Shown here piece after piece: positions 46,146 through 55,575 of a stretch of 64,000 nt of DNA (within the stretch, counting starts at the first letter, position 1; each line of letters opens with the position of its first letter). Below the pieces are notes generated by a model, which saw nothing but the letters and a program-made list of their open reading frames with translations, had not been told where the DNA came from and searched no databases. A program made the translations under genes and the position numbers. Origin of the DNA: Macrolepiota albuminosa (lineage: Eukaryota > Basidiomycota > Agaricomycetes > Agaricales > Agaricaceae); assembly GCA_027475525.1 (NCBI GenBank), contig JAMWFC010000091.1:833621-897620 (forward strand), in the 5' to 3' direction.

Positions 46146-46920
46146 TGTCATGACCCCTCCCCTCTGGATCCACCCCAGGACAACCTCGGAACACCATCCA
46201 GGACCCTCCCTCCGACCCCACAGGACACGTCCCGCCATCACGACTATCGACACCGCCATCAGCCGGAACACCATCCAGGACCCTCCCTCCGACCCCACAG
46301 GACACGTCCCGCCATCACGACTATCGACACCGCCATCAGCCGCCACCAACCCAGATCAATGATTGGATCACGCGACTCGCTTCCGGCCATCACGCATCAC
46401 ACATCACAGCTCCCTCCGCACCAATTGATCATGCGCCCCACATGCACAATCCAAGCATACAGTCTCTGCCCGCTACTCAATGACTCCCGGAACCCATCCC
46501 AGACACCCTGGAACCCCAAGACCCGGTCCCGTAGTACTTATAGCGTAGCTCCCCATTGTATTCGCTAGTCTTGATATTAACTTGGATAACTTTGATTGGT
46601 ACGCACTGACTGGCACGCTTTTGACTGGCACACTTGAATAACCGTGTGCTCTAAGTTTGGTACGTACTTCGCGACTTTAACTTGCTAACTTGGTCTCGTC
46701 TTAGAACCTCCGGTTCACGACTCAACCCCCACCCAATTCCCCAGCTACTCACAACCAAAAACTCCGGACTGAGTCCCCTCCTCCTGGGATTACCCCTGTC
46801 CACATCTTGAACCCCGGAGTCCTAGCCCTGGAGTTCCAGACACCTGAGTATCCATAGGTCAAGTCTGCATTGTAAGGGTGTTGCTTTCCTGGAAAGCCCC
46901 CGACTCAGCGGAACCTGACA
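46146..46920 (+). repeat. CHR3 3' LTR
   Basis: 775 bp, TGTCATGACC...CCTGACA. It includes an exact 77-bp tandem duplication (46187-46263 repeated at 46264-46340, site 7) not present in the 5' LTR or the solo LTRs. The R start AGTCTTGATATTA is at about 46566-46578. Confidence 0.92.
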
Positions 46921-46925
46921 AGCAC

Positions 46926-47483
46926 TGAGTATACTAATACTTCAATCATCTGAGTCAGACTCCTCAAACTCCTGTTCTTTAAAATTCTCCCCACTCTCCA
47001 AATCAGTAGCAGATGTGTGAGAGCCAGAGTTTAAGCCAGTCCTAAAATCTCCAATCTCCAATTCCTCCTCAACAAGACCAGATTCATGAGTGGTTTAACT
47101 GTTGGTGATGAAATTGCTATGAGACAAGGCTAGCTGATTTTGATCTTCTGTCCTCTCTAATAAATTCCTGCTAGGTGAAAACTGTGACATTGAAGTGATT
47201 ATTCTAGTTTTTTTACACAGTAACAATATGTAAATTTTACTATCTGTTTTCTTGATACAGTGCTCATATCAAGAGTATCTTCAGCTTCTTTTTGTTTTTG
47301 ACAGCTACTTTTCTCATGCTTGTCAGAATCAGACTGATCTGTGTCACAAAGCCACCTAGAGAATGAATTGACATTGAGAGGTTGATATCTGGGGCAATCA
47401 CAATGGTTCCAGACTGTCTTAGTAGAAACAATAGCTCCACAACAAATGTTGCATTTTCAAGGTTTCCAATTTGAGCTAGCCAT
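46926..47483 (-). pseudogene. CACTA-like transposase, N-terminal portion
   Basis: An ATG at 47483-47481 opens MASSNWKP, followed by a stop and then CNICCGAIVSTKTVWNH, a zinc-finger-like C-X2-C...H-X-C signature usual at the start of such transposases. The acidic region runs toward 46926. CHR3 (37090-46920) separates this from the rest of the gene and left AGCAC on both sides. Removing CHR3 joins the two parts in the same orientation. Confidence 0.6.
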
Positions 47484-47569
47484 GACAAAAGATGCAACTG
47501 TGTGAGTGTGCAGAGGAGACGGTGCTCAGAACTCCATCGGTGAGTATAACCAAGCAACCTAGAGTCTGA

Positions 47570-47820
47570 GCTCTAGATCTACCTATACTGATAATTCTTA
47601 CTGAACAACCTTATTGTTGTTCAGTAGAGCTAGACTAGACATTGTAGTAATTATTATTGTGATAATTATATTACACAACTTATATAATCTACTACATATA
47701 CTTGTTGCTGCTACCTTACTTAAGGTAGCTTTTTGTTTCACACTTTGTAGGACTAGAACGTATTCCAATCTGGTTCTTTTGTGTGACCTTAAGCTCTTGA
47801 CTTTGTTTCAGTAGGCTCAT
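47570..47820 (+). repeat. LTR-like sequence with stem-loops
   Basis: AT-rich centre, then ACTTG followed by the hairpin GCTACCTTA/TAAGGTAGC (47710-47729), then an outer pair CACAC/GTGTG and inner AGAAC/GTTCT. This is the layout of CHR2-type LTRs but with different stem sequences. A separate perfect pair CTGAACAA/TTGTTCAG lies at about 47603-47626. Ends and target duplication not identified. Confidence 0.35.
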
Positions 47821-47901
47821 AGTTTATATAACATGATGCATGAGGACCATTTCCCTTATATCATCCTTATAAGCAGATTTTGGAAGCCATTCTTAATGTA
47901 G

Positions 47902-48103
47902 TGTAGGATGTAGTCCTCAATTGGACAGCACCAACAAATAATAGAACCTCGCTGTATTCAATAGTCAAGATGATGTATGTACGTGCATGTAATAACATGC
48001 AGTGGTGATGGTAAAGATCAGAGAAGTAAGTAATCAAGTGGGATCACTAATCCCCAGATACTAACAATACTAAATACTGAGTGGTCATAATTGTAGGATT
48101 ACA
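47902..48103 (-). repeat. CHR1 3' LTR
   Basis: 202 bp, TGTAGGA...GGATTACA, close to 2017-2219. On the minus strand it follows GGAGAGGGG (48112-48104), a polypurine tract, which shows it is the 3' LTR. Confidence 0.85.
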
Positions 48104-49170
48104 CCCCTCTCCAACCAAAAAAAATCTTGTCGTGCAATGAAAACGAAACGAAAAGGAAGCAATGTTAGTAAGATAAACAAAACTGCTCACATGGGTGCAT
48201 TAAAAACCCCATGGGAAAAGCTACTGGCAGCAGGCACATGGCAAAAGGGAACAGATCAAATTGAACCTCTACCATCTCCTGCCAACCAGACATTGAGGAC
48301 TTCATTATTTGTGAGTTCTTGACTGGACTTCCATTTGTCGTGCTAGGGCCCATATCCTCAGAATCTAATCAAGTATTGCCACCTGCAACCCTTACTCTGG
48401 GCATCCACAATCCTCTCGACATAATGCTCCTCCAGGCCCATATCTGAGGCAAAAACTAGGCCTGGTTCTTCAAACTGTCAGGACAGAAACAGTGAGGCAT
48501 TATTTTCTTTGTAAAACAAAAGTTTTGATGTATGATACTGTCCATACACATCAGGATTATTTGGCCTGATCATGGTCACATTCAAGGTTTCTGGATAAAC
48601 ATCAGTAACAACAAAAGGACCATCATACTGGGGCATAAGCTTTGCCACTTGTTTCTGTCTCTTCTTTTCATATTAACATCAGTAACAACAAAAGGACCAT
48701 CATACTGGGGCATAAGCTTTGCCACTTGTTTCTGTCTCTTCTTTTCATATTGTCATTGTCTGTCTTTTGTATATACCAAGACTCTATCTCCAATTCAAAA
48801 TTCGCAATCATCTGAACAAGTCTTATTTGCCTGAGCTGCTTGCTAGATCTTGGCCTGCAGTAAGTTATCCTGTGCTGTTGCAGTATCCACAGCCAATTTC
48901 TTGATTACACAATGTGCTGTATCTTCTTCTGATCTACTTGGTTTTGTTGCTGTAACCAATGGGGGGATTATGTGTGGAGTGTGTCCTATTCTCAATTGAA
49001 ATGGCAAAAATCCTGTGGACTTATTCACTGTATTCATGATGTCAAATTGGATGTGTCATAGTGCTTGAGCCCACCCTTTCTGAGTCCTGTCGACATGGAA
49101 ATGCAATGTCTATACAATTGTTTTATTTGACCATTCACTGGCTCCATCTGTCTCAGAGTAGTATGCTGTC
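48104..49170 (-). pseudogene. CHR1 integrase C-terminal half with chromodomain
   Basis: Reading leftward from the YRE junction: TAYYSETDGASEWSN with the catalytic Glu, NKSTGFLPFQLRIGHTP (49025-48970), the GPY/F-like YDGPFVVTDVNPETLNV (about 48640-48590) and a chromodomain EEHYVERIVDAQ with LIRF-stop-GYGP at about 48440-48360. A 77-bp duplication (48598-48751) and stops break the frame. The first half of the integrase lies at 59133-59641. Confidence 0.75.
48598..48751. repeat. Exact 77-bp tandem duplication (site 8)
   Basis: 48598-48674 recurs exactly at 48675-48751 in decayed CHR1 integrase. Exact identity in an otherwise heavily mutated relic argues for a technical origin. Confidence 0.9.
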
Positions 49171-49338
49171 ATTTCGTAACTAATACGCGTATCCAAATTT
49201 TATGAAATATAATTGCAATGATACTTTCCGATACTAATCATCATCTACATACGATGTCCTTTGTTGGGGGGGGCAACCGACCCTACGGTAAATAGGGGCG
49301 ACTGTGAATCCTCTTCGCGCTAGTGATCTAAACTCCCG
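49171..49338 (-). repeat. YRE split repeat B2 (left terminus)
   Basis: 168 bp starting ATTTCGTAAC. Identical in extent to B1 at 49564-49808 once the 77-bp duplication there is removed. CCTCTTCGCG near its end pairs with CGCGAAGAGG just after it. Confidence 0.8.
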
Positions 49339-49563
49339 CGAAGAGGAGGACAGAATATATACGAGATGAAAGCAACGGAAGATAGGAGGTAAATTGAACT
49401 AAGAGAGGCTGAGGGTGGGTGGGTGTTTGAATGAAAAGAATCTAGACGCGATGAGCGTTGTATGCGTGAGGTGGCGGTTTCGGATAACCGTTCCACGTCA
49501 CGCTATAGTCACGTTACAAAATATACGCTACACTCATCCCGTTCCTCCTTTCTGTATCGCTCT
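49339..49563 (-). repeat. YRE spacer and split repeat A2
   Basis: The last 140 bp (49424-49563) are the same as A1 at 58993-59132. It ends CGCTCT and is joined directly to ATTTCG of B1, the head-to-tail junction expected from a circular DNA intermediate. Confidence 0.8.
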
Positions 49564-49808
49564 ATTTCGTAACTAATACGCGTATCCAAATTTTATGAAA
49601 TATAATTGCAATGATACTTTCCGATACTAATCATCATCTACATACGATGTCCTTTGTTGGGGGGGGCAACCGACCCTACGGTAAATAGGGGCACTTTCCG
49701 ATACTAATCATCATCTACATACGATGTCCTTTGTTGGGGGGGGCAACCGACCCTACGGTAAATAGGGGCGACTGTGAATCCTCTTCGCGCTAGTGATCTA
49801 AACTCCCG
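49564..49808 (-). repeat. YRE split repeat B1, with 77-bp duplication (site 9)
   Basis: 245 bp, exactly 168 plus 77. 49616-49692 recurs at 49693-49769 without change. B2 has a single copy, so the duplication is extra. Confidence 0.85.
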
Positions 49809-49883
49809 AATCGCAGTAGCCAAGGCGAAGATACGACACCGGCTAACGAAGAAAGCGGAGAGGATCTAACCCCACCCCAAAGG

Positions 49884-51518
49884 CTAACGGCGATCCAAAT
49901 ATGACAAGACTGGCCTCAGAAGTTCGACATACATAGGTGCAACAACACGAGAGCCACACCAAGAATTTTGCAAAACATCACGCCACCAAGAGATGTCCTT
50001 GAGAACCGCTTTCGATGGGTGGCGACGAACAAAATGATTATTTGTATTTGGGAAGGCGGCACGGAAATCGAATAGTGAAGGGAGATGCGAACGGCCTTGA
50101 GGTAATACCAAACATACATGATTGAGTGTTCCAATCAAGGATTCTGTCATTTTCAACGTAACCGTAGAAGTATCGTCCCATTCCTCTAATTTCACAAGGT
50201 ATTTGGAGCGTTTCTTGTCTGGTAACTCCACGGTCTTTGCCTCGAGTGACCAAAGGAAGCCGATATAAGTGAAGACATTCGAAAAAGGGCAACATTTTTC
50301 TTCTGACCAAGGCCAACCTAAATCGTTGGCGATGTTCCGAATAAGTGATTCGTCATACGAATAAAAGTGAGGAGCTGCGGGAGAGCATGAATAACGAAAG
50401 AAAACAAAGTCATCTACCCATTTGAGAACATTGTCGACCCCTTTATGGCGGTAGATGGCCACTATTGCATCAGCAACGTGCCCAAAGACACCAGGCGCAG
50501 ATGCTGCACCAAAATTCAGACGGAAATCAAAGTGCACCATCCCGTCAATTACAACTGCCAATTTTGGCCAGTCCTGAGGTCGAGTAGGAATATTTCGGAA
50601 AGCAGAATCAACATTGAACACGGCAACCTGAGTCCCAATCGGAGCATCCGCGACGAGAAGCCAGCATGCCGAAAAGGTGCCCCAGTCGCAAGGGAAATCA
50701 TCTGAGTTAATGAAAGAATTTATAGAAGCGTAATCCGGATTATTTCGGGGATAAGAGAGGTCCAAAGTAATACGAAGCTTGCCCCCGGAGCTAGAGATAA
50801 CATTGAGCGGCGCGGAACGAAACGGGCCAAACAAGCATTCGGCCATGTCAGGGGCGAAACCTGGAGAGACCCTGCCCAGCGCAACCTCTGTTGAATACTT
50901 AGAAATGACGAAATTGCGAGCTTCGAGGGTTCGAAAATGATTGGTAGGGGAAAATGTATGTGCGAGAGAAACAGCGTCAATACCAATATCAAAGCCAGAG
51001 CGGAGGCCTTTCGGAACCTCCACAAATTGCTGCAACACCCCAGCTTCCCGCAGAGAAATTTCCCAACGATCAGGTATTAAAGGTGTTGAAATTGGAAAGA
51101 GAGAATCAAGCGGAACACGTCTGTGCTCCGTGAGAGGAAGCTCCACACAAGGAGCATACGTGGGCATGTGCACATTTGGCGCCCTTGTCGCAAGAGGATG
51201 TCCCATTGAATGCAAAACAGACGGAGGTGCCTGTGGGAGTGCGCCATGATCTGTTTTCTCGGCGAAGAAACCGCGGGACAGATCGACAACCTGAGAGCCG
51301 ATGTTCCAAGGAACCACAGGCAATGCATTTAGAACGAGTGGTTGATGAACTCGGGGTGTCCCGTGACTTCGAAGATGAGGTGCGAGACCGAGCAAGAAAG
51401 GATTCCATCTCAGCCAAACGACTATCCAAGGTTCGGACCCTTTGCGCATGCTGACTGGTGACACATTCCTGCCAAATATCGACCTGGAACGTGTCCATGC
51501 GAAAGGAGTGAGATTCAC
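49884..51518 (-). CDS. YRE reverse transcriptase (unit 1), RNase H missing
   Basis: 544 codons. The RT core has KLRITLDLSYPRNNPDYASI, VFNVDSAFRNIPTRPQDWP (motif A Asp), FRLNFGAASAPGVFGHVADA and LKWVDDFVFFR, the V-D-D motif C at about 50406-50420. The thumb follows (FSNVFTYIGFLWSLE). DIRS/Ngaro RTs continue into RNase H and YR, but here the frame ends after WWRDVLQNSW with VVAPMYVELLRPV. That tail matches the end of the YR gene at 53637-53690 in DNA and protein. I infer a deletion fusing RT to the last residues of its own YR. The frame overlaps gag by 412 bases in the +1 frame. RT active residues look intact. Confidence 0.8.
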   Translation of the reverse strand: MNLTPFAWTRSRSIFGRNVSPVSMRKGSEPWIVVWLRWNPFLLGLAPHLRSHGTPRVHQPLVLNALPVVPWNIGSQVVDLSRGFFAEKTDHGALPQAPPSVLHSMGHPLATRAPNVHMPTYAPCVELPLTEHRRVPLDSLFPISTPLIPDRWEISLREAGVLQQFVEVPKGLRSGFDIGIDAVSLAHTFSPTNHFRTLEARNFVISKYSTEVALGRVSPGFAPDMAECLFGPFRSAPLNVISSSGGKLRITLDLSYPRNNPDYASINSFINSDDFPCDWGTFSACWLLVADAPIGTQVAVFNVDSAFRNIPTRPQDWPKLAVVIDGMVHFDFRLNFGAASAPGVFGHVADAIVAIYRHKGVDNVLKWVDDFVFFRYSCSPAAPHFYSYDESLIRNIANDLGWPWSEEKCCPFSNVFTYIGFLWSLEAKTVELPDKKRSKYLVKLEEWDDTSTVTLKMTESLIGTLNHVCLVLPQGRSHLPSLFDFRAAFPNTNNHFVRRHPSKAVLKDISWWRDVLQNSWCGSRVVAPMYVELLRPVLSYLDRR

Positions 51519-52321
51519 GCAGAAATAAAGCCCGCAGGCGTTGATCGTAGTCGAGAATTATATTAAACTCTAGTCGTGCATTTGGCCGCGATTTAAGGCG
51601 TTTAAAATGAATAGAAAAACAATCAGCAATGGCATTGGCCACTGCGCCCCCAGAGCCAATGTCTGTCCCAGCACGAAGATGCACACGCATCGCACCAACT
51701 AGATTGTCGGAAGCAGCTGCCCAATCGTCAAAGGAGAGTTTTGATTCTTTTGAAGTATCAAAAGATGCATTCGGAAGGCGCAGTCTTCCATTTGCAATGA
51801 CAAAGGAAGATTCAGGGGGGGGCGGCTCACGAGTCGCACGACGGCAAGCATCATCCGTAAGAAGATCTAAAGGTATGTATTCAAACATTCCCTGTTCCAA
51901 AGTGCGCACTACTTTATGAGGGAACACCTTATCAGAAGATGAAAGAAGTCTCCCAACCTCGGGTGGCAAGTTGTGCAGAACTCGAGCGGGGTGCGAGGTG
52001 CCAGGGGAATCAAAAGGAACACGGGCAGCGTGTTCAGCAAGAAGAATGCCCGGAGGATGGGCCACTGAAGAACCAACACCACAGACACGGGCAGAGAGGT
52101 CACGAGGAACAGAAGCACTGGGCAAGTTGACAGAGCCTTGCAGCACATCATGGCCTGGCTGACTTGGCTGGGCAGACGCTTCCTGGGAAGGGGGAAGAAA
52201 AGGGGGGACCGCGTCCGCTCCTAGACTGATGCCACCTGATAAGGCCTGAACTTGGCCCACGGCATTACCGCTCCTTTCATGAATAGCGTAGACATGATTC
52301 ATTAACACTGAATGCAACATA
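51106..52321 (-). CDS. YRE gag (unit 1), main exon
   Basis: Gag-like protein read from a likely acceptor at 52322 (minus GCTGACAG). Contains LLSSSDKVFPHKVVRTLEQG, EYIPLDLLTDDACRRATREP and RLRLPNASFD, all shared with the second unit at 56337-57487. C-terminal Cys/His clusters are CIACGSLEHRLSGC, then a CCCH-like CFAFNGTSSCDKGAKCAHAH and CSLCGASSHGAQTC, three nucleic-acid-binding modules. The open frame extends to 52605, but the part beyond 52321 reads through the repeat-filled intron. It precedes RT with overlap, probably needing a +1 shift. Confidence 0.75.
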
Positions 52322-52609
52322 CTGTCAGCGAAACGAATTCTCAAAGCACTCTGAGAATAGCATGCATAAAAACATATGAAATCATGTCCAAAACAGTGCA
52401 CAAAGTGCCAAGCCAATGCGCAAAGCCAACACAATGCGCAAAGCGCCGGAATACAATGCGCAAGGCGCCGGAATACAACGCGCAAAGCGCCAGAATACAA
52501 TGCGCAAAGCGCCAAAATAACGCGCAAAGCGCCAGGACAACATGCAAAGCGCCCACACGATGCACGTAACACCACCACAAAGCACCCGGGAGTCCGAAAA
52601 CACACTCAC
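52322..52609 (-). other. Intron with GCGCAAAGCGCC repeats (unit 1)
   Basis: On the minus strand the donor GTGAGT begins at 52609 and the acceptor ends at 52322. Positions 52432-52556 hold six imperfect units of about 20-22 bp built on GCGCAAAGCGCC. An upstream exon with text TDSILLELFRAQGLEVD ends at the donor. A similar repeat-filled intron precedes gag in unit 2. Confidence 0.55.
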
Positions 52610-52705
52610 CCTCACGATCAACTTCGAGCCCCTGAGCACGGAAAAGCTCGAGAAGAATGGAGTCCGTCAATTCACAGACGGAAACATGTGTCTAATCCAT
52701 ATCCT

Positions 52706-53791
52706 ATGCCGTTGTCGACACCACACATAACTCATTCAGACCTAGTCTCATCCGTAATCGCCTTGGCATGGAAACCTTCCACCATGGGAAAACACTCTCA
52801 GGCCATCCGCCAATTCCTCACGTATTGCGCAATTAGAGGAATCCCCAATCATCTAATTCTACCTGCATCAGAGGCATTACTATGTGATTACGCAGCATCA
52901 TATGCAGGAAAACTGGCTGGCGGAACAGTTAGATCCAAATGCGACGGTATCCGAGCATGGCACATTCAAAACAATTATCCATATCAGGGAGGCATACACT
53001 TAGACTACGTGATCAAAGGGGTGGAAAATCAACGACCACCTTCTTCCATTAAAGAACAACGACCCCCAGTCACAATCGAGATGTTACAGTCGCTCCAGTC
53101 TAGTCTCGACATGAACGATTCATTCGATGCATGCGTGTATTTTACAGCGGTAGCCTGTTTCTGGGCCCAGATACGATTGGGCGAATTTCTGCCTACAAAT
53201 GAGAAGAACTTCGACGGCAGTTTGAATCCCACCTGGTCTCATCTACACAATCCCACATCCACACGAGGTTCGCGCGTGCTACACCTACCTAATACAAAAC
53301 TCGGCGGCAAGAAAGGCGAGGATGTCATGCTTCCACGTCAACACAATGCCGATCCAATCGATGCCCTCGAACAACACTACAAGCTAAACTATTCCTCCAT
53401 TGACGCACCACTTGCATCCTACAAAACCACAGCAGGATATATACCCCTGACTCGTCGAAAATTCCTGTCCAGAGTAAACAGCATTTTCGAACCCAGACAC
53501 CTTCCTATCATTACCGGACACTGTTTAAGAATCGGCGGTACTACACATTTGCTACTATCAAGAGTGCCTCCAGACGTTGTCAAACTCCTAGGTCGCTGGT
53601 CCTCCGATGCCTTCCTCAGATACTGGAGATCCCTCGAGGTCATAGCACCTATGTATATCGAACTTCTGACACCAATAATGAGGGACTCAGGAGTATTTCC
53701 TCACTCCGCTTCCAGGGGGGTGATCGGCTCCTCCGATGCGCGTCGCTCTTTCCGGGGTGGGTCACAGACACGCCGATCACGCAAACCCTGA
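52706..53791 (+). CDS. YRE tyrosine recombinase
   Basis: Start chosen at the ATG at 52706 (MPLSTPHITHSDLVSS). The open frame also extends upstream through antisense gag intron repeats, which I exclude. The N-terminal SAM-like domain has KHSQAIRQFLTYCAIRGI. Catalytic residues are Arg in AQIRLGEF (53174-53176), H-x-x-R in GHCLRIGG (53519-53530), W in LLGRWSSD and the nucleophile Tyr in LRYWRS (53621-53623). All expected residues are present, so the enzyme may be functional. It would integrate circular cDNA without target duplication. It is on the opposite strand to the adjacent gag-RT. The sequence after it (53759-54477) is a split-repeat 3' end, so it is probably the 3' part of a second, plus-strand element. 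Confidence 0.85.
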   Translation: MPLSTPHITHSDLVSSVIALAWKPSTMGKHSQAIRQFLTYCAIRGIPNHLILPASEALLCDYAASYAGKLAGGTVRSKCDGIRAWHIQNNYPYQGGIHLDYVIKGVENQRPPSSIKEQRPPVTIEMLQSLQSSLDMNDSFDACVYFTAVACFWAQIRLGEFLPTNEKNFDGSLNPTWSHLHNPTSTRGSRVLHLPNTKLGGKKGEDVMLPRQHNADPIDALEQHYKLNYSSIDAPLASYKTTAGYIPLTRRKFLSRVNSIFEPRHLPIITGHCLRIGGTTHLLLSRVPPDVVKLLGRWSSDAFLRYWRSLEVIAPMYIELLTPIMRDSGVFPHSASRGVIGSSDARRSFRGGSQTRRSRKP

Positions 53792-54477
53792 GCAGCGTTC
53801 GGGACGCTCTCTATGCCCAGCCAATGGCTTGTGCGTACGGATATAATCGTCTCAAATAATAAGCTCCGCAGTTAACACATACATACTATAAATTCCTCTA
53901 TATATACTTCCGAACAAGCCTGTGGAGATAAGTCTCGAAATATCAGTCCGCAGAAGGAGTCACGGGATGAATGTGGGACGCGTTTTGAGACAATCGTAAC
54001 AATCACCTGACTTCGTCTCTCTTTGACTTGAACTATCATCTCTTGTAAACTTCTTTAACTTTCTCGCCCACCCACCCACACCTACATCCTTTACATCAAT
54101 CAATCTCAATCATACAACAATTTCATAGATACTACGATTACATCCGTATTCACAGTCAGCGTCATCGTCGGGTCACAGACATGCCGATCACGCAAACCCT
54201 GAGCAGCGTTCGGGACACTCTCTATGCCCAGCCAATGGCTTGTGCATACGGATATAATCGTCTCAAATAATAAGCTCCGCAGTTAACACATACATACTAT
54301 AAATTCCTCTATATATACTTCCGAACAAGCCTGTGGAGATAAGTCTCGAAATATCAGTCCGCAGAAGGAGTCACGGGATGAATGTGGGACGCGTTTCGAG
54401 ACAATCGTAACAATCACCTGACTTCGTCTCTCTTTGACTTGAACTATCATCTCTTGTAAACTTCTTTAACTTTCTCG
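53759..54477 (+). repeat. Split direct repeats B1-A2-B2 after the YR gene
   Basis: 53759-54066 (308 bp, starting GGGTCACAGAC) recurs at 54170-54477, separated by 103 bp (54067-54169). The copies differ at four places, all CpG-to-TpG or CpA type. The first repeat overlaps the end of the YR frame. This is the 3'-end arrangement of a plus-strand Ngaro-like element distinct in sequence from the outer repeats. Confidence 0.75.
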
Positions 54478-54896
54478 TTAACTTTCTCGCGTCTACGCTC
54501 TCGTATCTTCGCGCGTTCTACTTTCATGTCTCAGACTCTCTACCCTGCCAATTCCTCGGCGAGCTCCGTGCCCACAGCGACCTAAGCTCGTGTAGGCTTC
54601 TGACAGCCTACTACGTACGCGCCGCATGTCCTATGGCTTTTCACGCCCTATTGTCACATTCTTTCTGCATAATATTATTATTCAGCTAGTCTTTGCTTAA
54701 CTTCTTTATGTGAACATTATGCGTTGTCCTCAGTTGTCGATACGCTATGGGTTAGAGTTGCATTCATGCACTTCCCTCGCGTTAATGCTGCATTCATGCA
54801 AATCTCTTACGTTTAATATTGAGTCGTTGTCTGCCTTTCGATTAGTTGTGTCTGGGCTCCCCTTTCGTTTATCTCGGGTCTTAATCATTCTTGCAG
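54478..54896 (+). other. Truncated intron before plus-strand gag piece
   Basis: Non-coding, ends ATTCTTGCAG at 54896. Contains two copies of GCATTCATGCA (about 54761 and 54790). By position it is the counterpart of the gag introns at 52322-52609 and 57488-58207. Confidence 0.45.
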
Positions 54897-55365
54897 CCTT
54901 GCAAGCCCACTTACAGGCCATTCACGACAACGGGTTCGGAGCTGCTCCCCCGAGTCTGTCCCAGAGAACGGGTTCCGTCCGCCCGACCGTTGGAGATATT
55001 CGGCGTTCCGCGGGTACCCAAATGGTAGCGGAGCCCGCATTGCCCCCCACCGCCTTTCCTCGGTTGAATGACACAAACCGTCGGGGTCCTGGCATTTTCT
55101 TATCCGACGAGGCGGAGGATCGTCAGACTCGTCCGAACCGCACGATGCATGGTCGCCCTCCCACTGTGGGGCGTCAATTGTCCGCGGCGGATAAAGTGTT
55201 TCCGCACAAAGTTATGCGTGCTTTAGAGGCGGGAATGCTCGAGTATATTCCCCTCGATTTGCTGACAGATGATGCTTGTCGGCGAGCCGCTAGAGAACCG
55301 CCGGGGCCCGAGTCTGCGTTCGTCATTTCAAACGGGAAGCTCCGCTTACCCAACGCGTCTTTTGA
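54897..55365 (+). pseudogene. YRE gag fragment, plus strand
   Basis: Begins LQAHLQAIHDNGFGAAPPS after the splice acceptor and contains QLSAADKVFPHKVMRALEAG and EYIPLDLLTDDACRRAAREP. It ends at LPNASFD where the 210-bp inverted segment starts (55366). It is close to the unit 2 gag but not identical. RT and the rest are absent. Confidence 0.7.
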
Positions 55366-55575
55366 TTACCCTTGCAAAATCTGTCAACGTTCTGTCGTTT
55401 TGTCACTGTTTAATTATCTAGTTGCCCTTCTTCCTTCATGACAACGTGCTTATTATGCCATTTTCTTTCATGTTAACGTGCTTACACGCTCATTCAAAAT
55501 TTTTCTTGGCAGCATTGCAAACGCATCTGCAGGCAATCCAAGATCAAGGGTTCGACGCCGCACCTCCCTCACAGC
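55366..55575 (+). repeat. 210-bp perfect inverted repeat, left arm
   Basis: Identical to the reverse complement of 57425-57634. It carries the end of the gag intron and the first codons of the gag main exon of unit 2 in the opposite direction. It joins a plus-strand gag piece to the broken end of the unit 2 RT. Confidence 0.9.

Larger units (their letters stand above)
37090..46920 (+). mobile_element. CHR3, complete Ty3/gypsy chromovirus
   Basis: LTR 37090-37841, self-priming site 37842-37854, gag, two protease-like domains, RT, RNase H, integrase with chromodomain, a 3' region with an antisense ORF, purine tract and LTR 46146-46920. The element is flanked by AGCAC at 37085-37089 and 46921-46925, a perfect 5-bp target duplication. 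Length is 9.8 kb. GC content and CpG are far higher than in the surrounding relics. Fourteen premature stops and several catalytic changes make it non-autonomous today. Confidence 0.93.

Noticed and set aside
49171..49808. Conventional LTR pair for the YRE composite
   Set aside because: The repeat order is B-A-B with A alone at the far end, and there is no target duplication, so it fits split direct repeats and not LTRs.
52376..52705. Upstream extension of the tyrosine recombinase frame
   Set aside because: This part is translated repeats of the antisense gag intron. The first ATG after them at 52706 gives a normal YR length.
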